From contig JAFGVM010000057.1 of assembly GCA_016937995.1 (NCBI GenBank), positions 1-64,000 of the forward strand: a stretch of DNA of 64,000 nucleotides, written 5' to 3'. The position numbers and the translations under genes are program-made. Below, one piece after another: positions 28,803-38,174 of this stretch. This stretch comes from Candidatus Delongbacteria bacterium. GTDB lineage: Bacteria > UBA4055. The notes under the pieces were generated by a model. That model did no database searches and was not told the origin of the DNA. It saw only the letters and a list, made by a program, of their open reading frames with translations. Each line of letters begins with the position of its first letter. Within the stretch, counting starts at the first letter, position 1.

Positions 28803-29999
28803 ATGGGAAGATTATCACTGTCAAACCGTAATGAGATCATGCAGGAAAGTCCTATCAGAAAACTTGCACCTTATGCGGAAGCTGCTAAATTAAAAAGGAT
28901 CAATGTTTATCACCTAAACATTGGGCAACCAGATATTAAAACCCCTGACGAAATGATAAATGCATATCATACGATCCCTCCTGTTATAAAGTACGGACCT
29001 AGTGAAGGAACTTTGAGTTATAGAAAAAAACTGGCTGAATATTACAATAGAGTCGGAATAAAAGTAGATGAAACAAATATCTTTGTGACAACAGGTGGAA
29101 GTGAAGCTATAATTTTTACTCTATTATCAGCTTTATCACCTGGTGATGAAGTCATTATACCGGAGCCTTTCTACACGAACTATAACGGTTTTGCTGTGAT
29201 GGCAGGTGTTAATGTTGTACCTATTACTACAAGTATTGATACAGGATTTGATCTTCCTGAAATCTCTGAATTTAAAAGCAAGTTGACTGATAAGACCAAA
29301 GCGATAGTTATCTGTAATCCGGGTAATCCGACCGGTGCTGTATTTTGTAAAGATAAATTACAAAAATTAGTTGATTTTGCCAGGGATAATGACCTTTATG
29401 TTATCTCTGATGAAGTTTATAGAGAGTTCACATATGATTGTAAGGCTACTTCGATACTTGAATTTGAGAATTTTGAGGAGAATGCAATTTTAATAGATTC
29501 AACTTCAAAACGTTATTCTGCTTGCGGTTCCAGGATCGGAAACATTGTAACAAGGAATAAAGAACTTCTTAAACTCGTACTTAAATTTGGACAGGCAAGA
29601 CTTTGTCCTCCAAGTATTGATCAGACTGCAGCAGAAGCAGCAGTTGATGTTCCCCAGTCATATTTCGATGAAGTATTGGTAGAATATAAAAAAAGAAGAG
29701 ATCTTGCATTTCAAGAATTATCAAAAATACCTGATGTAACTGTTTCAATGCCGAAAGGAGCTTTCTATATGATAGTGGGCTTACCTGTGGAAGACGCCGA
29801 TGAATTTGCAAAGTGGTTACTGTCTGAATTTAATGTAAATAATGAAACGACTATGGTGGCTCCTGTATCAGGTTTCTATGCAACTCCTGGTTTGGGAAAA
29901 AATCAGATAAGAATTGCATATATTCTAAACACTGAAGATCTAAAAAAGGCTATCAATATACTTAAACTTGGGCTTGAAGAGTATAGAAGGAAACAATAA
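28803..29999 (+). CDS. Class I/II PLP-dependent aminotransferase, aspartate aminotransferase-like
   Basis: YHLNIGQPDIKTPDEM, KYGPSEGTLSYRKKLAEYY, CNPGNPTGAVF, SKRYSACGSRIGNI. Confidence 0.92.
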   Translation: MGRLSLSNRNEIMQESPIRKLAPYAEAAKLKRINVYHLNIGQPDIKTPDEMINAYHTIPPVIKYGPSEGTLSYRKKLAEYYNRVGIKVDETNIFVTTGGSEAIIFTLLSALSPGDEVIIPEPFYTNYNGFAVMAGVNVVPITTSIDTGFDLPEISEFKSKLTDKTKAIVICNPGNPTGAVFCKDKLQKLVDFARDNDLYVISDEVYREFTYDCKATSILEFENFEENAILIDSTSKRYSACGSRIGNIVTRNKELLKLVLKFGQARLCPPSIDQTAAEAAVDVPQSYFDEVLVEYKKRRDLAFQELSKIPDVTVSMPKGAFYMIVGLPVEDADEFAKWLLSEFNVNNETTMVAPVSGFYATPGLGKNQIRIAYILNTEDLKKAINILKLGLEEYRRKQ

Positions 30000-30262
30000 T
30001 GTTCGGTAAGAAGGTTCAGAAGAGAGAGTTCGGTTATAGACCGGTTCATTCTGACATGACAAAGAATGACACACCTTTAAGAGAGAGGATAAAGTTCACA
30101 ACTTTCTCCTCTCAGGATAAAAGAAGCTCTAAAAGAAGGACCATAATACTGATCCTGTTTTTAATTTTGATTATTGCTGTGATCGTTAATTTCGGGATAT
30201 CAACCCTGTCGATAGAAGAAATAAAGATCAAGGAAACAGAATTTGAGAAGATTACCCCCTAA
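29999..30262 (+). CDS. Small single-TM hypothetical protein
   Basis: RRTIILILFLILIIAVIVNFGI TM helix; overlaps flanking genes in the same strand. Confidence 0.55.
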   Translation: MFGKKVQKREFGYRPVHSDMTKNDTPLRERIKFTTFSSQDKRSSKRRTIILILFLILIIAVIVNFGISTLSIEEIKIKETEFEKITP

Positions 30263-30776
30263 TACACTTAGCATAATTGATGAATATTTTACTTTTTTCG
30301 ATTCAACAAATGCCAAGATAGATAAGATTGTTAAAAAGCACGAAAAAAATCTGTCATGCAAAAAGGGATGTACTTATTGCTGCATGAATATTTCTGTTCT
30401 GCCGATAGAGTTTTATGCAATTGGAAAAATGATCCTGAAGGCGAAAAAACAAATAACTGTGAACAGGCATAAAAGGTGTGCATTTCTGCAGGATAATCTT
30501 TGTATGATATATAAATACAGACCTATCATATGCAGAACCCACGGACTACCTTTATCACATAGGGACAGCCATGATCCAGGAAGGGTAAATGTTTCAATTT
30601 GTGAAATGAACTTTGTTGATAAAATACCGAAATTTAATCTGGATAATACTCTTGACATGGATGAAATAAATTTAAAACTGTATAGATTAAATGAGAAGTT
30701 CATATCGAAATTTAAGACCAGAATGTCAGCAAGGATACCTCTGGTTAAAGTTGCTGCTTACGTAAAAGGTAGATGA
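30243..30776 (+). CDS. YkgJ-like cysteine-cluster protein, TTG start
   Basis: CKKGCTYCC ... RCAFLQDNLCMIYKYRPIICRTHGLPL. Confidence 0.78.
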   Translation: MRRLPPNTLSIIDEYFTFFDSTNAKIDKIVKKHEKNLSCKKGCTYCCMNISVLPIEFYAIGKMILKAKKQITVNRHKRCAFLQDNLCMIYKYRPIICRTHGLPLSHRDSHDPGRVNVSICEMNFVDKIPKFNLDNTLDMDEINLKLYRLNEKFISKFKTRMSARIPLVKVAAYVKGR

Positions 30777-30834
30777 TCAATTTCCAATTATAAGGCAGGA
30801 TCAGGCCCAAATTCCGTCAGGAAGGTTTTGTTTT

Positions 30835-31869
30835 TTAACAAAAGTAGAAATAATGTTTGTTTTGTAAAAAATTGTTTTCATCAAAGAAAACGGCGATATT
30901 TTTCAGATCATCCGGACCCGAAACAGTTACAATTATCTGTAATTTGTCAATATTTTTGATAGTACGGTAGTCTTCTATACAGGTACCATAAATAGTCTCA
31001 CCGATCTTTTTTAAATTATTACTTACCCATCTAAAAGGGATATCAAATTTATCATGAAGTATTTTAACCAGTTTTTTTCCTTTTGATCCGGTCCCCCATA
31101 CAACTAGAGTCTTTTCCCTGTTATGATCAAGTTCAAAAAAATACTTAAGCTTCAGGTCAAAGAACTGCTGATCCTTATATCTCGGATCATTTCTGGAAAT
31201 TCTTGCGGGATGATCTCTCCAATAATGTAATAATTCATTATATGAACGTACTTTTAAACCGTATTTATAAAACCGGAATGCAAGATCATAATCTTCAGGA
31301 TAGATATTTGTATTGAAAGCTTTACATCTGATTAGATCATCTCTATGAACAAGCCAGCAGGATGATTGAATAACACATTCCCTGTATATTTCATTATAAC
31401 AATCTTCATTCAAAATAAGATGATTAAGCCATTTTTCATATTTCTTATAACCATCTCCAATTTCAGTATCAGAAAAACATTTTACCGGTCCCGTAATTAC
31501 ATGACCTTTCCCTGATGCGAGATACAACTTCTTCATTTTTTCCAATTTATACTCGGTCATAAGGTCATCAGAATCCATTCTGGTAATAAGATCACCTCTG
31601 CTATGAATAAAGGCTGTTTTTAAAGCAGTAATAATGCCATCTCCTTCTTCATTTTGAAGAACAGTGATCCTGCGGTCTTTATTTGAAAAATCTTCTAAAA
31701 TCTGTTGGCTAGAATCTTCTGAATGGTCATTTACTACGATCAATTCCCAATTATTCTCTGTTTGATCCAGTATTGAGTTTATGGTCATAGTAAGAAATTG
31801 TTCAGAGTTTCTTACAGGCATTAATATTGAGATAAGTGGTTTTATTTTTGATGAGTTATCAGTCATTTG
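30835..31869 (-). CDS. Family 2 glycosyltransferase; start refined from 31890
   Basis: KPLISILMPVRNSEQFLTMTINSILDQTENNWELIVVNDHSEDSS. The ATG at 31869 overlaps the upstream stop. Confidence 0.9.
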   Translation of the reverse strand, partial: QMTDNSSKIKPLISILMPVRNSEQFLTMTINSILDQTENNWELIVVNDHSEDSSQQILEDFSNKDRRITVLQNEEGDGIITALKTAFIHSRGDLITRMDSDDLMTEYKLEKMKKLYLASGKGHVITGPVKCFSDTEIGDGYKKYEKWLNHLILNEDCYNEIYRECVIQSSCWLVHRDDLIRCKAFNTNIYPEDYDLAFRFYKYGLKVRSYNELLHYWRDHPARISRNDPRYKDQQFFDLKLKYFFELDHNREKTLVVWGTGSKGKKLVKILHDKFDIPFRWVSNNLKKIGETIYGTCIEDYRTIKNIDKLQIIVTVSGPDDLKNIAVFFDENNFLQNKHYFYFC

Positions 31870-32308
31870 CGTAAAGATTTTCAGGTTCAACCTTTACCTG
31901 TACAGAGGTGATTTCCGAGATTGCCAGGTCCAGTTGAAGAGAATCAAGAGTTCCGTTTAAGGACTGCAGTATTTCACCATTTTTTATAAATTTATATGTT
32001 GGGACGCACTTTATTTTGTTTTCTTTTGCGAATTTGTAATTTTTATCTACATCAATATGTGCAAAAGTTATACTGTCTTTAAAAGTTTCAGCTGTTTTGT
32101 TGAGAATACTTTTATAGTGGTTATTTACTTTGTCACTATCTCTGAAATAACCCACTATAATAAGTTCATCATTATTTTTGATCATTTTATTGTAACTTTT
32201 CCTGTTAAGGTCAAGAAGGTAATTTTTTATCTTTTTATCAGTAGTATCTTCCCTGCATGAAAACAAGGTTAAAAATAAAATGATATATGTTATTTTAAAA
32301 AGTCTCAT
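31859..32308 (-). CDS. Thioredoxin-fold lipoprotein lacking an N-terminal CxxC
   Basis: Lipobox IILFLTLFSC; ELIIVGYFRDSDKVNNH...FAHIDVDKNYKFAKENKIKCVPTYKFIKNGEIL. Confidence 0.65.
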   Translation of the reverse strand: MRLFKITYIILFLTLFSCREDTTDKKIKNYLLDLNRKSYNKMIKNNDELIIVGYFRDSDKVNNHYKSILNKTAETFKDSITFAHIDVDKNYKFAKENKIKCVPTYKFIKNGEILQSLNGTLDSLQLDLAISEITSVQVKVEPENLYAND

Positions 32309-32619
32309 TATCGATCAACTAACATTCTTATTATGTTGTGAGTAATAGGTTCAATGATCTTATAATTTATCTTATTCCCATTCTTAACACCTTCGATTAT
32401 ACCATGTTTTCTAAGAACAGCCAGTTGTTGAGAAACAATTGGTTGAGGCTCAGCTACACAATTTACTAAACTTTTTACAATTCCTTTTTTTTCATAAATT
32501 GCAATGAGCAGTTTAAGTCTAACAGAATGTCCGATTGCTTTTACGATCTCAGCTTCTCTTTCTAGACAGGAACTAAGAATAAAATGAAAATTTCCACATT
32601 TATCTTTTTTCGAGTTCAT
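32308..32619 (-). CDS. ArsR-family HTH regulator
   Basis: AEIVKAIGHSVRLKLLIAIYEKKGIVKSLVNCVAEPQPIVSQQLAVLRKHGIIEGVKNGNKINYKI. Confidence 0.88.
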   Translation of the reverse strand: MNSKKDKCGNFHFILSSCLEREAEIVKAIGHSVRLKLLIAIYEKKGIVKSLVNCVAEPQPIVSQQLAVLRKHGIIEGVKNGNKINYKIIEPITHNIIRMLVDR

Positions 32620-33349
32620 GTAATTCTCCCTTTAAATTTTTGATCTCCTCCATTATCCTCTCCGAAATGAGTTTCCAGGTTTCTGGTTTATTCTCCATTT
32701 TAAAAAATTCGTCAAAGAAAATAGGTTCTCCGATAATCACTCTAACTTTCTTACCTACTCTTGGCATAGATTTCCCGACAGGTAATATGTCTCTTATACC
32801 CTCATGATAACATGGTATAGCCTTAACTTTTGATTCATAAATCCTTTTTCCAACACCACCTTTTCCAGGTAAAAGATCTCCAGATCTACTTCTGGTCCCT
32901 TCAGGAAATATATGTACAATTCCACCATTTATGAGTTTTTGAGTAACTAATTTTTGGGCAAATTGATCAATACCTTTTCCCCTTTCCAGAGGAATGCATT
33001 TTACAAAATTCATATACATGGACATGAACCAGTTTTTGTAGAAATTACCATATTCTGGAGTGTGGTATGGGAGGTATTTATAATTCAACATACCTTTTTT
33101 GAGAAAAACTATACAATCGATAAATCCTGAATCGAACATAGTTGTATGGTTAGATGCAAAAACGTAAGGTGCTTTTTCTCTCTGGATAATATCCTTTCCA
33201 TAGAATCTGCTGCTGTTCAAGATATACATCCAGATCCAGATGAAAATACTTGTAAGAAAAGTAAATATCTTCGACATGATCCTGAAGATCAAATTTTCTT
33301 TAGGCACCTTCCATTTTTCAACAACTCTATTTGAAGTTTTTTCTGTCAT
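32600..33349 (-). CDS. plsC: 1-acyl-sn-glycerol-3-phosphate acyltransferase
   Basis: FASNHTTMFDSGF (HX4D), VHIFPEGTRSRSGDLLPGKGGVGK. Confidence 0.9.
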   Translation of the reverse strand: MTEKTSNRVVEKWKVPKENLIFRIMSKIFTFLTSIFIWIWMYILNSSRFYGKDIIQREKAPYVFASNHTTMFDSGFIDCIVFLKKGMLNYKYLPYHTPEYGNFYKNWFMSMYMNFVKCIPLERGKGIDQFAQKLVTQKLINGGIVHIFPEGTRSRSGDLLPGKGGVGKRIYESKVKAIPCYHEGIRDILPVGKSMPRVGKKVRVIIGEPIFFDEFFKMENKPETWKLISERIMEEIKNLKGELHELEKR

Positions 33350-33882
33350 TAATTAACACTTTTTCCATATTTGAACAGATCTCCTGCCTGATAGATATCC
33401 ATCTGAACCTGTGAGAAAGGTGTTGCCTGCAATACTGTTGTAGCATTAACTGTGATAATTCCTTTTTCAAGATCGATCTCCAGATCATCACCCATTTTTA
33501 TCTTTTCAGCTTCTTCACCTGCCCATAATATCGGCATTCCTGAGTTTATTGCATTTCTTTCGTATATTGCACCAAAAGATTTTCCGATGATCAATTGAAT
33601 CCCGTTAGCTCTAAAGCAATCTACAGCCTGTTGTCTTGAAGATCCCGAACCGAAATTTTCTCCGATGATCAAAATTTCGTTATTATGATCATCTTCTGCA
33701 AATCTTTCATAACCTTCCAGGTTATCGAAAGAATATTTTCCCATTTCGTTTATATCTGTAATGGTAAGATACCTGTTATGAAAGATCATATCGGTATCAA
33801 CATCAGGTATAAGCATACCATCTTTACCTTTTACAACATAAGCCTTGCCCTTAATAACAGTCGGTTTCATATGTTTCCCCAT
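33349..33882 (-). CDS. leuD: 3-isopropylmalate dehydratase small subunit or homoaconitase-like LeuD
   Basis: VDTDMIFHNRYLTITDINEMGKYSF, ILIIGENFGSGSSRQQAVDCFRANGIQLIIGKSFGAIYERNAINSGMPIL. Confidence 0.9.
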   Translation of the reverse strand: MGKHMKPTVIKGKAYVVKGKDGMLIPDVDTDMIFHNRYLTITDINEMGKYSFDNLEGYERFAEDDHNNEILIIGENFGSGSSRQQAVDCFRANGIQLIIGKSFGAIYERNAINSGMPILWAGEEAEKIKMGDDLEIDLEKGIITVNATTVLQATPFSQVQMDIYQAGDLFKYGKSVN

Positions 33883-33925
33883 TTAAATTTATTGCTATAT
33901 AGATTTTTTCCACATTTATGTGAAT

Positions 33926-33954
33926 AATATATCTCTATATTTAATGCTTGTCAA
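33926..33954 (-). promoter_or_regulatory. Sigma70-like promoter upstream of leuD
   Basis: On the minus strand, TTGACA - 17 nt - TATATT. Confidence 0.65.
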
Positions 33955-34076
33955 GAAAATATTCTTAAAGTAAAACAGTAAGAAAAATAAATTGCATGAG
34001 CTGTGTTAAATAAAAGAATATTTAGATTTGCAAATATCATGCTTTAAAGTTACAATTAACATGTTGAAGAATTTAG

Positions 34077-34859
34077 TTGCATGGTAAAGTTATGAAATAC
34101 AAAATAATATTGATAATAGTTCTGAATTTGTTCCTGTCAGCCAGAGAATTACAGAGTCTGAATCTCTTTAATAAAGAATTTTATTTTTTTGATGGTTTTG
34201 AAAATAATTTGCAAATATACACTGACAATGGAAAGTTGATCAAAGAAGTGGATATGTCCAATATAAACAAAAATTCAATTTCAGATTTCTTTATCAGATA
34301 CAACAGCATAAACAGTTATTTGTTCGATTCAATTTCAGGAGTATTATATTTTCTGGATGAAAATTATAATTTGAGTTATTCTTTTGATCTGACTGAGATA
34401 TTTAAGCTAAAGTTGAATGCCGAGATATATCCTGCAAATTACAACTCATTGATATTAGCCTCAGAAGATCTTGAAAAGTATTACATACTTGAGAATAAGG
34501 AAATGAGTGAGATAATATTTCTGTCAGATGATCCTGTTGATTATTCTTATTCATCGAACAGTCTCTTTATTTTGTTTTCAGATAAAGTGGAGGTGTATTC
34601 CTATGAAGGGATATACCAAAGATCGTTTCCATTGAAAGAATTAATTGAACCGTCCAAAATATTTATTTCTGGTAAAAATCTGTTTGTGAAGCATAAAGAT
34701 GGAATAGACAGGATCAATTGCTCAATAAATTTTAAAATTACAGGCGAAGATTATCAAACCCGAATAATAAATGAGAGCAATATTCAGGACTTCGCTATTG
34801 TTTCAAACAATGCAGCATTATTGATAAATAATAAAATTATTTTCAGGACATTAGAGTGA
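34077..34859 (+). CDS. Secreted hypothetical protein
   Basis: N-terminal signal YKIILIIVLNLFLSARE; overlaps the start of rsgA. Start may be at 34092. Confidence 0.55.
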   Translation: MHGKVMKYKIILIIVLNLFLSARELQSLNLFNKEFYFFDGFENNLQIYTDNGKLIKEVDMSNINKNSISDFFIRYNSINSYLFDSISGVLYFLDENYNLSYSFDLTEIFKLKLNAEIYPANYNSLILASEDLEKYYILENKEMSEIIFLSDDPVDYSYSSNSLFILFSDKVEVYSYEGIYQRSFPLKELIEPSKIFISGKNLFVKHKDGIDRINCSINFKITGEDYQTRIINESNIQDFAIVSNNAALLINNKIIFRTLE

Positions 34860-35788
34860 CGGAAAAAGGCTTAGTTCTATATGGTAACGGAGTAGATTAC
34901 ACAGTTATTGTTGATGATAAGGAAATTATCGCAAGGTTGCGCGGTAAGCTATTGCATACAACAAAAAGATCACATCATCCGGTCTGTTCCGGTGATTATG
35001 TTAAACTGATAAAAGAAAAAGATGACTACCAAATATCAGAGATCCTTCCAAGAAAGAATAAAATTTCAAGACCTTCCAATTATCAGATCAGAAAAGAACA
35101 GGTCATAGCTGCCAATATTGATTATCTTTTCCTGATAGTATCAGTATACTCTCCCAGGTTCAATACCGGATTTATTGACAGGATATTAACTTATAGTAAT
35201 ATGCAGCAGATCGAAACCATTATCGTGGTAAATAAAGTCGATCTCGGAGTTTCAGATTATGAGCTTGAATGTATTGAAGGATATAAAAAGATAGGTTATA
35301 AAGTGATAGGAACATCAACAAAAGAAAATACAAATATTGACAAGATAGAAGAGTTAACTTCAGGAAACATAACTGCATTCATTGGCAATTCAGGAGTTGG
35401 GAAATCATCAATTTTAAATTCTATAGATCCAACGGTAATGCAGAAGGTTAATGAAACATCTACATATTCTCTGAAAGGGAAACATACAACCAAACAAAGC
35501 AGATTATTTCCAATAAGGAACGGAGGGTATATAATGGATACTCCAGGGATCAGGGAATTTGGGCTTTGGAACATAGAATGGGATGAGCTGAAGAATTATT
35601 TTCCAGAGATACATGCTCTCAGCAGTAAATGCAAATTTCATAACTGCTTACACAAAAATGAACCCGGATGTGCTGTAAGAAATGCTGCAGAAAATGAAAG
35701 TATCCCTGATTTTAGGTATGAAAATTATCTTAGAATTCTTGATACTCTTTATGAGAACAGGAATATATATTTCAAAAAAGATGAATAA
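34856..35788 (+). CDS. rsgA: Ribosome small-subunit-dependent GTPase A, GTG start
   Basis: ANIDYLFLIVSVYSPRFN, NKVDL, GNSGVGKSSILN, DTPGIREFGLW, C-terminal zinc motif CKFHNCLHKNEPGCAV. Confidence 0.96.
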   Translation: MTEKGLVLYGNGVDYTVIVDDKEIIARLRGKLLHTTKRSHHPVCSGDYVKLIKEKDDYQISEILPRKNKISRPSNYQIRKEQVIAANIDYLFLIVSVYSPRFNTGFIDRILTYSNMQQIETIIVVNKVDLGVSDYELECIEGYKKIGYKVIGTSTKENTNIDKIEELTSGNITAFIGNSGVGKSSILNSIDPTVMQKVNETSTYSLKGKHTTKQSRLFPIRNGGYIMDTPGIREFGLWNIEWDELKNYFPEIHALSSKCKFHNCLHKNEPGCAVRNAAENESIPDFRYENYLRILDTLYENRNIYFKKDE

Positions 35789-35791
35789 AAA

Positions 35792-35815
35792 AAGACAGGT
35801 TTGACCTGTCTTAAA
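35792..35815 (+). terminator. Rho-independent terminator-like hairpin
   Basis: AAGACAGGT-ttg-ACCTGTCTT. Confidence 0.75.
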
Positions 35816-35871
35816 TTATTGTGTTAATAAAAACTCCGGAAATACTTAAGAATCATTGCACCTCTTAATTT

Positions 35872-35979
35872 TTACTTTTTTACCTTTTTTACAACAGCTT
35901 TTTTTCTCTTTTGTCTTGTTTTTCCGGCAGTACCTCTATTGATCTTGCCTTTTCTGCTGCTTAGATCTCCTTTACCCAT
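35872..35979 (-). CDS. 30S ribosomal protein bTHX, 35 aa, absent from the ORF track
   Basis: Translation of the reverse complement: MGKGDLSSRKGKINRGTAGKTRQKRKKAVVKKVKK*; matches the MGKGDxxSRxGKxxxGxxGKxR bTHX pattern; AGAGG RBS-like sequence upstream. Confidence 0.85.
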   Translation of the reverse strand: MGKGDLSSRKGKINRGTAGKTRQKRKKAVVKKVKK

Positions 35980-36127
35980 TGTAAACCTCTCTAAAGTATT
36001 ATTTTGATTTGCCTTAAACATAAAGTATTATGGTGATTAATTCCACTTAAAAAATAATTTTTTCCATTTGTTTAATTAACTGATTTTATTATCTTGAAAG
36101 TAATAAATTTTTCATCGGGAGATAGAA

Positions 36128-36307
36128 ATGGAACTGTATGACCTTGTAATGCCGCTGGGGATTATAACATATGTGCTGATAATTCTGGCTATTTTAACCG
36201 GAAGAAGAATCATAAAACTTCATCCCAAATGGCATAAGATCATTGCTGTATTAGCACTTGTATTTGCAACTTTACATGCTGCAATTGTCATTTCTTATAA
36301 CATATAA
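36128..36307 (+). CDS. 59-aa two-TM membrane protein, absent from the ORF track
   Basis: MELYDLVMPLGIITYVLIILAILTGRRIIKLHPKWHKIIAVLALVFATLHAAIVISYNI*; GGGAG RBS upstream. Confidence 0.65.
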   Translation: MELYDLVMPLGIITYVLIILAILTGRRIIKLHPKWHKIIAVLALVFATLHAAIVISYNI

Positions 36308-36323
36308 ACCAAATGGAGACATC

Positions 36324-36689
36324 ATGAAAAAGATATTCATTTTAATGATCATTACAGGGTTTTTAATGGTCATTTCGGCACATTCTGCATCAAAAGTAGA
36401 AGCCAAATACAATTTCGAGAACAAATTACTCACAGTTAATTTTACACATTCTGTAAAAGACAACACAAAACATTTTATTGAAGAAGTGAAAATTGATCTG
36501 AACGGAAAAGAGATCATCTCTCAAATGTTAAGTTCTCAGGATGATAATGTGAAGGGTGAACTCCTTTTTAAGATCAATGATACGAAGTTAGGAGATGTGA
36601 TCAATATTAGCGCTAAGTGTAACAAAGGTGGAACCAGGAAATTTGAACTTGTTTTGAAAAAAGAGAATGAAGTGAAAGAAATAAAATAA
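36324..36689 (+). CDS. Secreted beta-rich hypothetical protein; start refined
   Basis: Signal MKKIFILMIITGFLMVISAHSA; RBS GGAG upstream of the ATG at 36324. Confidence 0.6.
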   Translation: MKKIFILMIITGFLMVISAHSASKVEAKYNFENKLLTVNFTHSVKDNTKHFIEEVKIDLNGKEIISQMLSSQDDNVKGELLFKINDTKLGDVINISAKCNKGGTRKFELVLKKENEVKEIK

Positions 36690-36716
36690 TAATACATCAA
36701 AGTTTTACATATTATT

Positions 36717-37211
36717 CTACCCAATTATACCTTTGAGATGTTTTACATATTTTGCAGCTCCACCTTTTTGATATCCGGTTTTACCTAGAAGTTTTTCGTT
36801 ATTATCCAGTAAAATTATAGTTGGATAACCTCTGATATCAAATTTTCTGGCAAGTGACTTATTTTGTTTTTTTAATTCATTTGATTGTTTGATCGATCTT
36901 GGGAAATCTAACTTAACAAGGATCAGATTTTTATCTGCGTAATTCTGAAAATCTTTTTTGCTGAAAACTTCATTATCTAATTTGATACACCAACCACACC
37001 AATCTGATCCCGTAAAATCCAATAAAAGTTTTTTCCCTGACTTCTTTGCTTTGGATACAGCAGCTGAATAACTTGTTTCCCAATTACCCATGGCAGGAGA
37101 GTATAATGCCTGTATTTTTTCGGAAGTGCTGCTCCTATTGATATAATTCTCGTATGCATAGTATACACCGATCAAAACGATACCGACCAGTAAAATATGT
37201 TGAATTTTCAT
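36717..37211 (-). CDS. Exported thioredoxin-family protein
   Basis: LLLDFTGSDWCGWCIKLDNEVFSKKDFQNYADKNLILVKLDFPR. Confidence 0.88.
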   Translation of the reverse strand: MKIQHILLVGIVLIGVYYAYENYINRSSTSEKIQALYSPAMGNWETSYSAAVSKAKKSGKKLLLDFTGSDWCGWCIKLDNEVFSKKDFQNYADKNLILVKLDFPRSIKQSNELKKQNKSLARKFDIRGYPTIILLDNNEKLLGKTGYQKGGAAKYVKHLKGIIG

Positions 37212-37225
37212 GTATTATCCACTTG

Positions 37226-37576
37226 CTATATTTTTAAACTTTTATCTAAGAAATACTGAAATTCCAAAGTTCTGCCTTCAGGGTCTTTACCCCAGAAATG
37301 ATAGATGTTGAACTTAGGATTTAGAACCGGTTCGGTTGTTGATATATCTTTCAGTCTGGTGTATGCTTCATCTACTTTAGGCTGCGATTCATAAAAAAAT
37401 GTAATACACGGATCCACTTCTTCTTTTTCTCCCTGACAGAATCCAAGAAGAAAATTTTCATGTTTCAGAATAATGCATTGTCCCTGATCATACCATAATT
37501 CCATTCCGATACGATCAATATAGAAATTTCTTATCATCTCAAGATCATTAGTTCTAAAAAATATTAAACCAGCCAT
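37226..37576 (-). CDS. Glyoxalase/VOC-family protein
   Basis: LIFFRTNDLEMIRNFYIDRIGMELWYDQGQCIILKHENFLLGFCQ...KDPEGRTLEFQ. Confidence 0.85.
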   Translation of the reverse strand: MAGLIFFRTNDLEMIRNFYIDRIGMELWYDQGQCIILKHENFLLGFCQGEKEEVDPCITFFYESQPKVDEAYTRLKDISTTEPVLNPKFNIYHFWGKDPEGRTLEFQYFLDKSLKI

Positions 37577-37592
37577 TTAACACCATCCAAAA

Positions 37593-37841
37593 TTATAGTT
37601 CGAGCTCAACAAGTTTTGCAGTTACTTTCTCAATTGCAGTCAGTTCATTAATTATCTCATTTTTACCTTCACCGACAAATTCTATCATGATAAATCCAAC
37701 TTCAGAACACTGATCAAGAACTCCATCGTGAATGCCGAGCCTGGTTTTGATACTGCAACCGTATTTTGTAAGAATTTCCTGCACGCTTACTGCAGAAGCA
37801 TGCCTTTTACCGATAAGAATAAGAATTATTGATTTTTTCAT
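37593..37841 (-). CDS. Small ACT-like protein (TM1266-type pattern)
   Basis: ILILIGKRHASAVSVQEILTKYGCSIKTRLGIHDG...EVGFIMIEFVG. Confidence 0.55.
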   Translation of the reverse strand: MKKSIILILIGKRHASAVSVQEILTKYGCSIKTRLGIHDGVLDQCSEVGFIMIEFVGEGKNEIINELTAIEKVTAKLVELEL

Positions 37842-37862
37842 GTGTTACCTCCGTAATACAAT

Positions 37863-38174
37863 TTAGTTTATCAGGTTGAAGTATCTTTCAAGTAACTCTT
37901 CCAACTCTGTCATTGCAAAATTCCTACTGAATCTCTTGCTTTCTTTTCCCTCTACGAAAACGATTACAGACGGGACAGTAAAAACTGTGTATTGTCCGCA
38001 AATCTCTTCAGATTCTTTTGTATTAACAAATACGAACTTGAAATCATTGTATTTTTCAACAAGCTCTTTCACTTTAGGTTTCAACACCTTACAGACATTG
38101 CACTCATCATGTGAGAAGTAAGCTACAGTTACGATTTTATCTGAAACGATATTGTTAAAATCATTAATTTTCAA
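37863..38174 (-). CDS. Thioredoxin-family protein
   Basis: VAYFSHDECNVCKVLKPKVKELVEKYNDFKFVFVNTKESEEICGQYTVFTVPSVIVFVEGKE. Confidence 0.85.
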   Translation of the reverse strand: MKINDFNNIVSDKIVTVAYFSHDECNVCKVLKPKVKELVEKYNDFKFVFVNTKESEEICGQYTVFTVPSVIVFVEGKESKRFSRNFAMTELEELLERYFNLIN

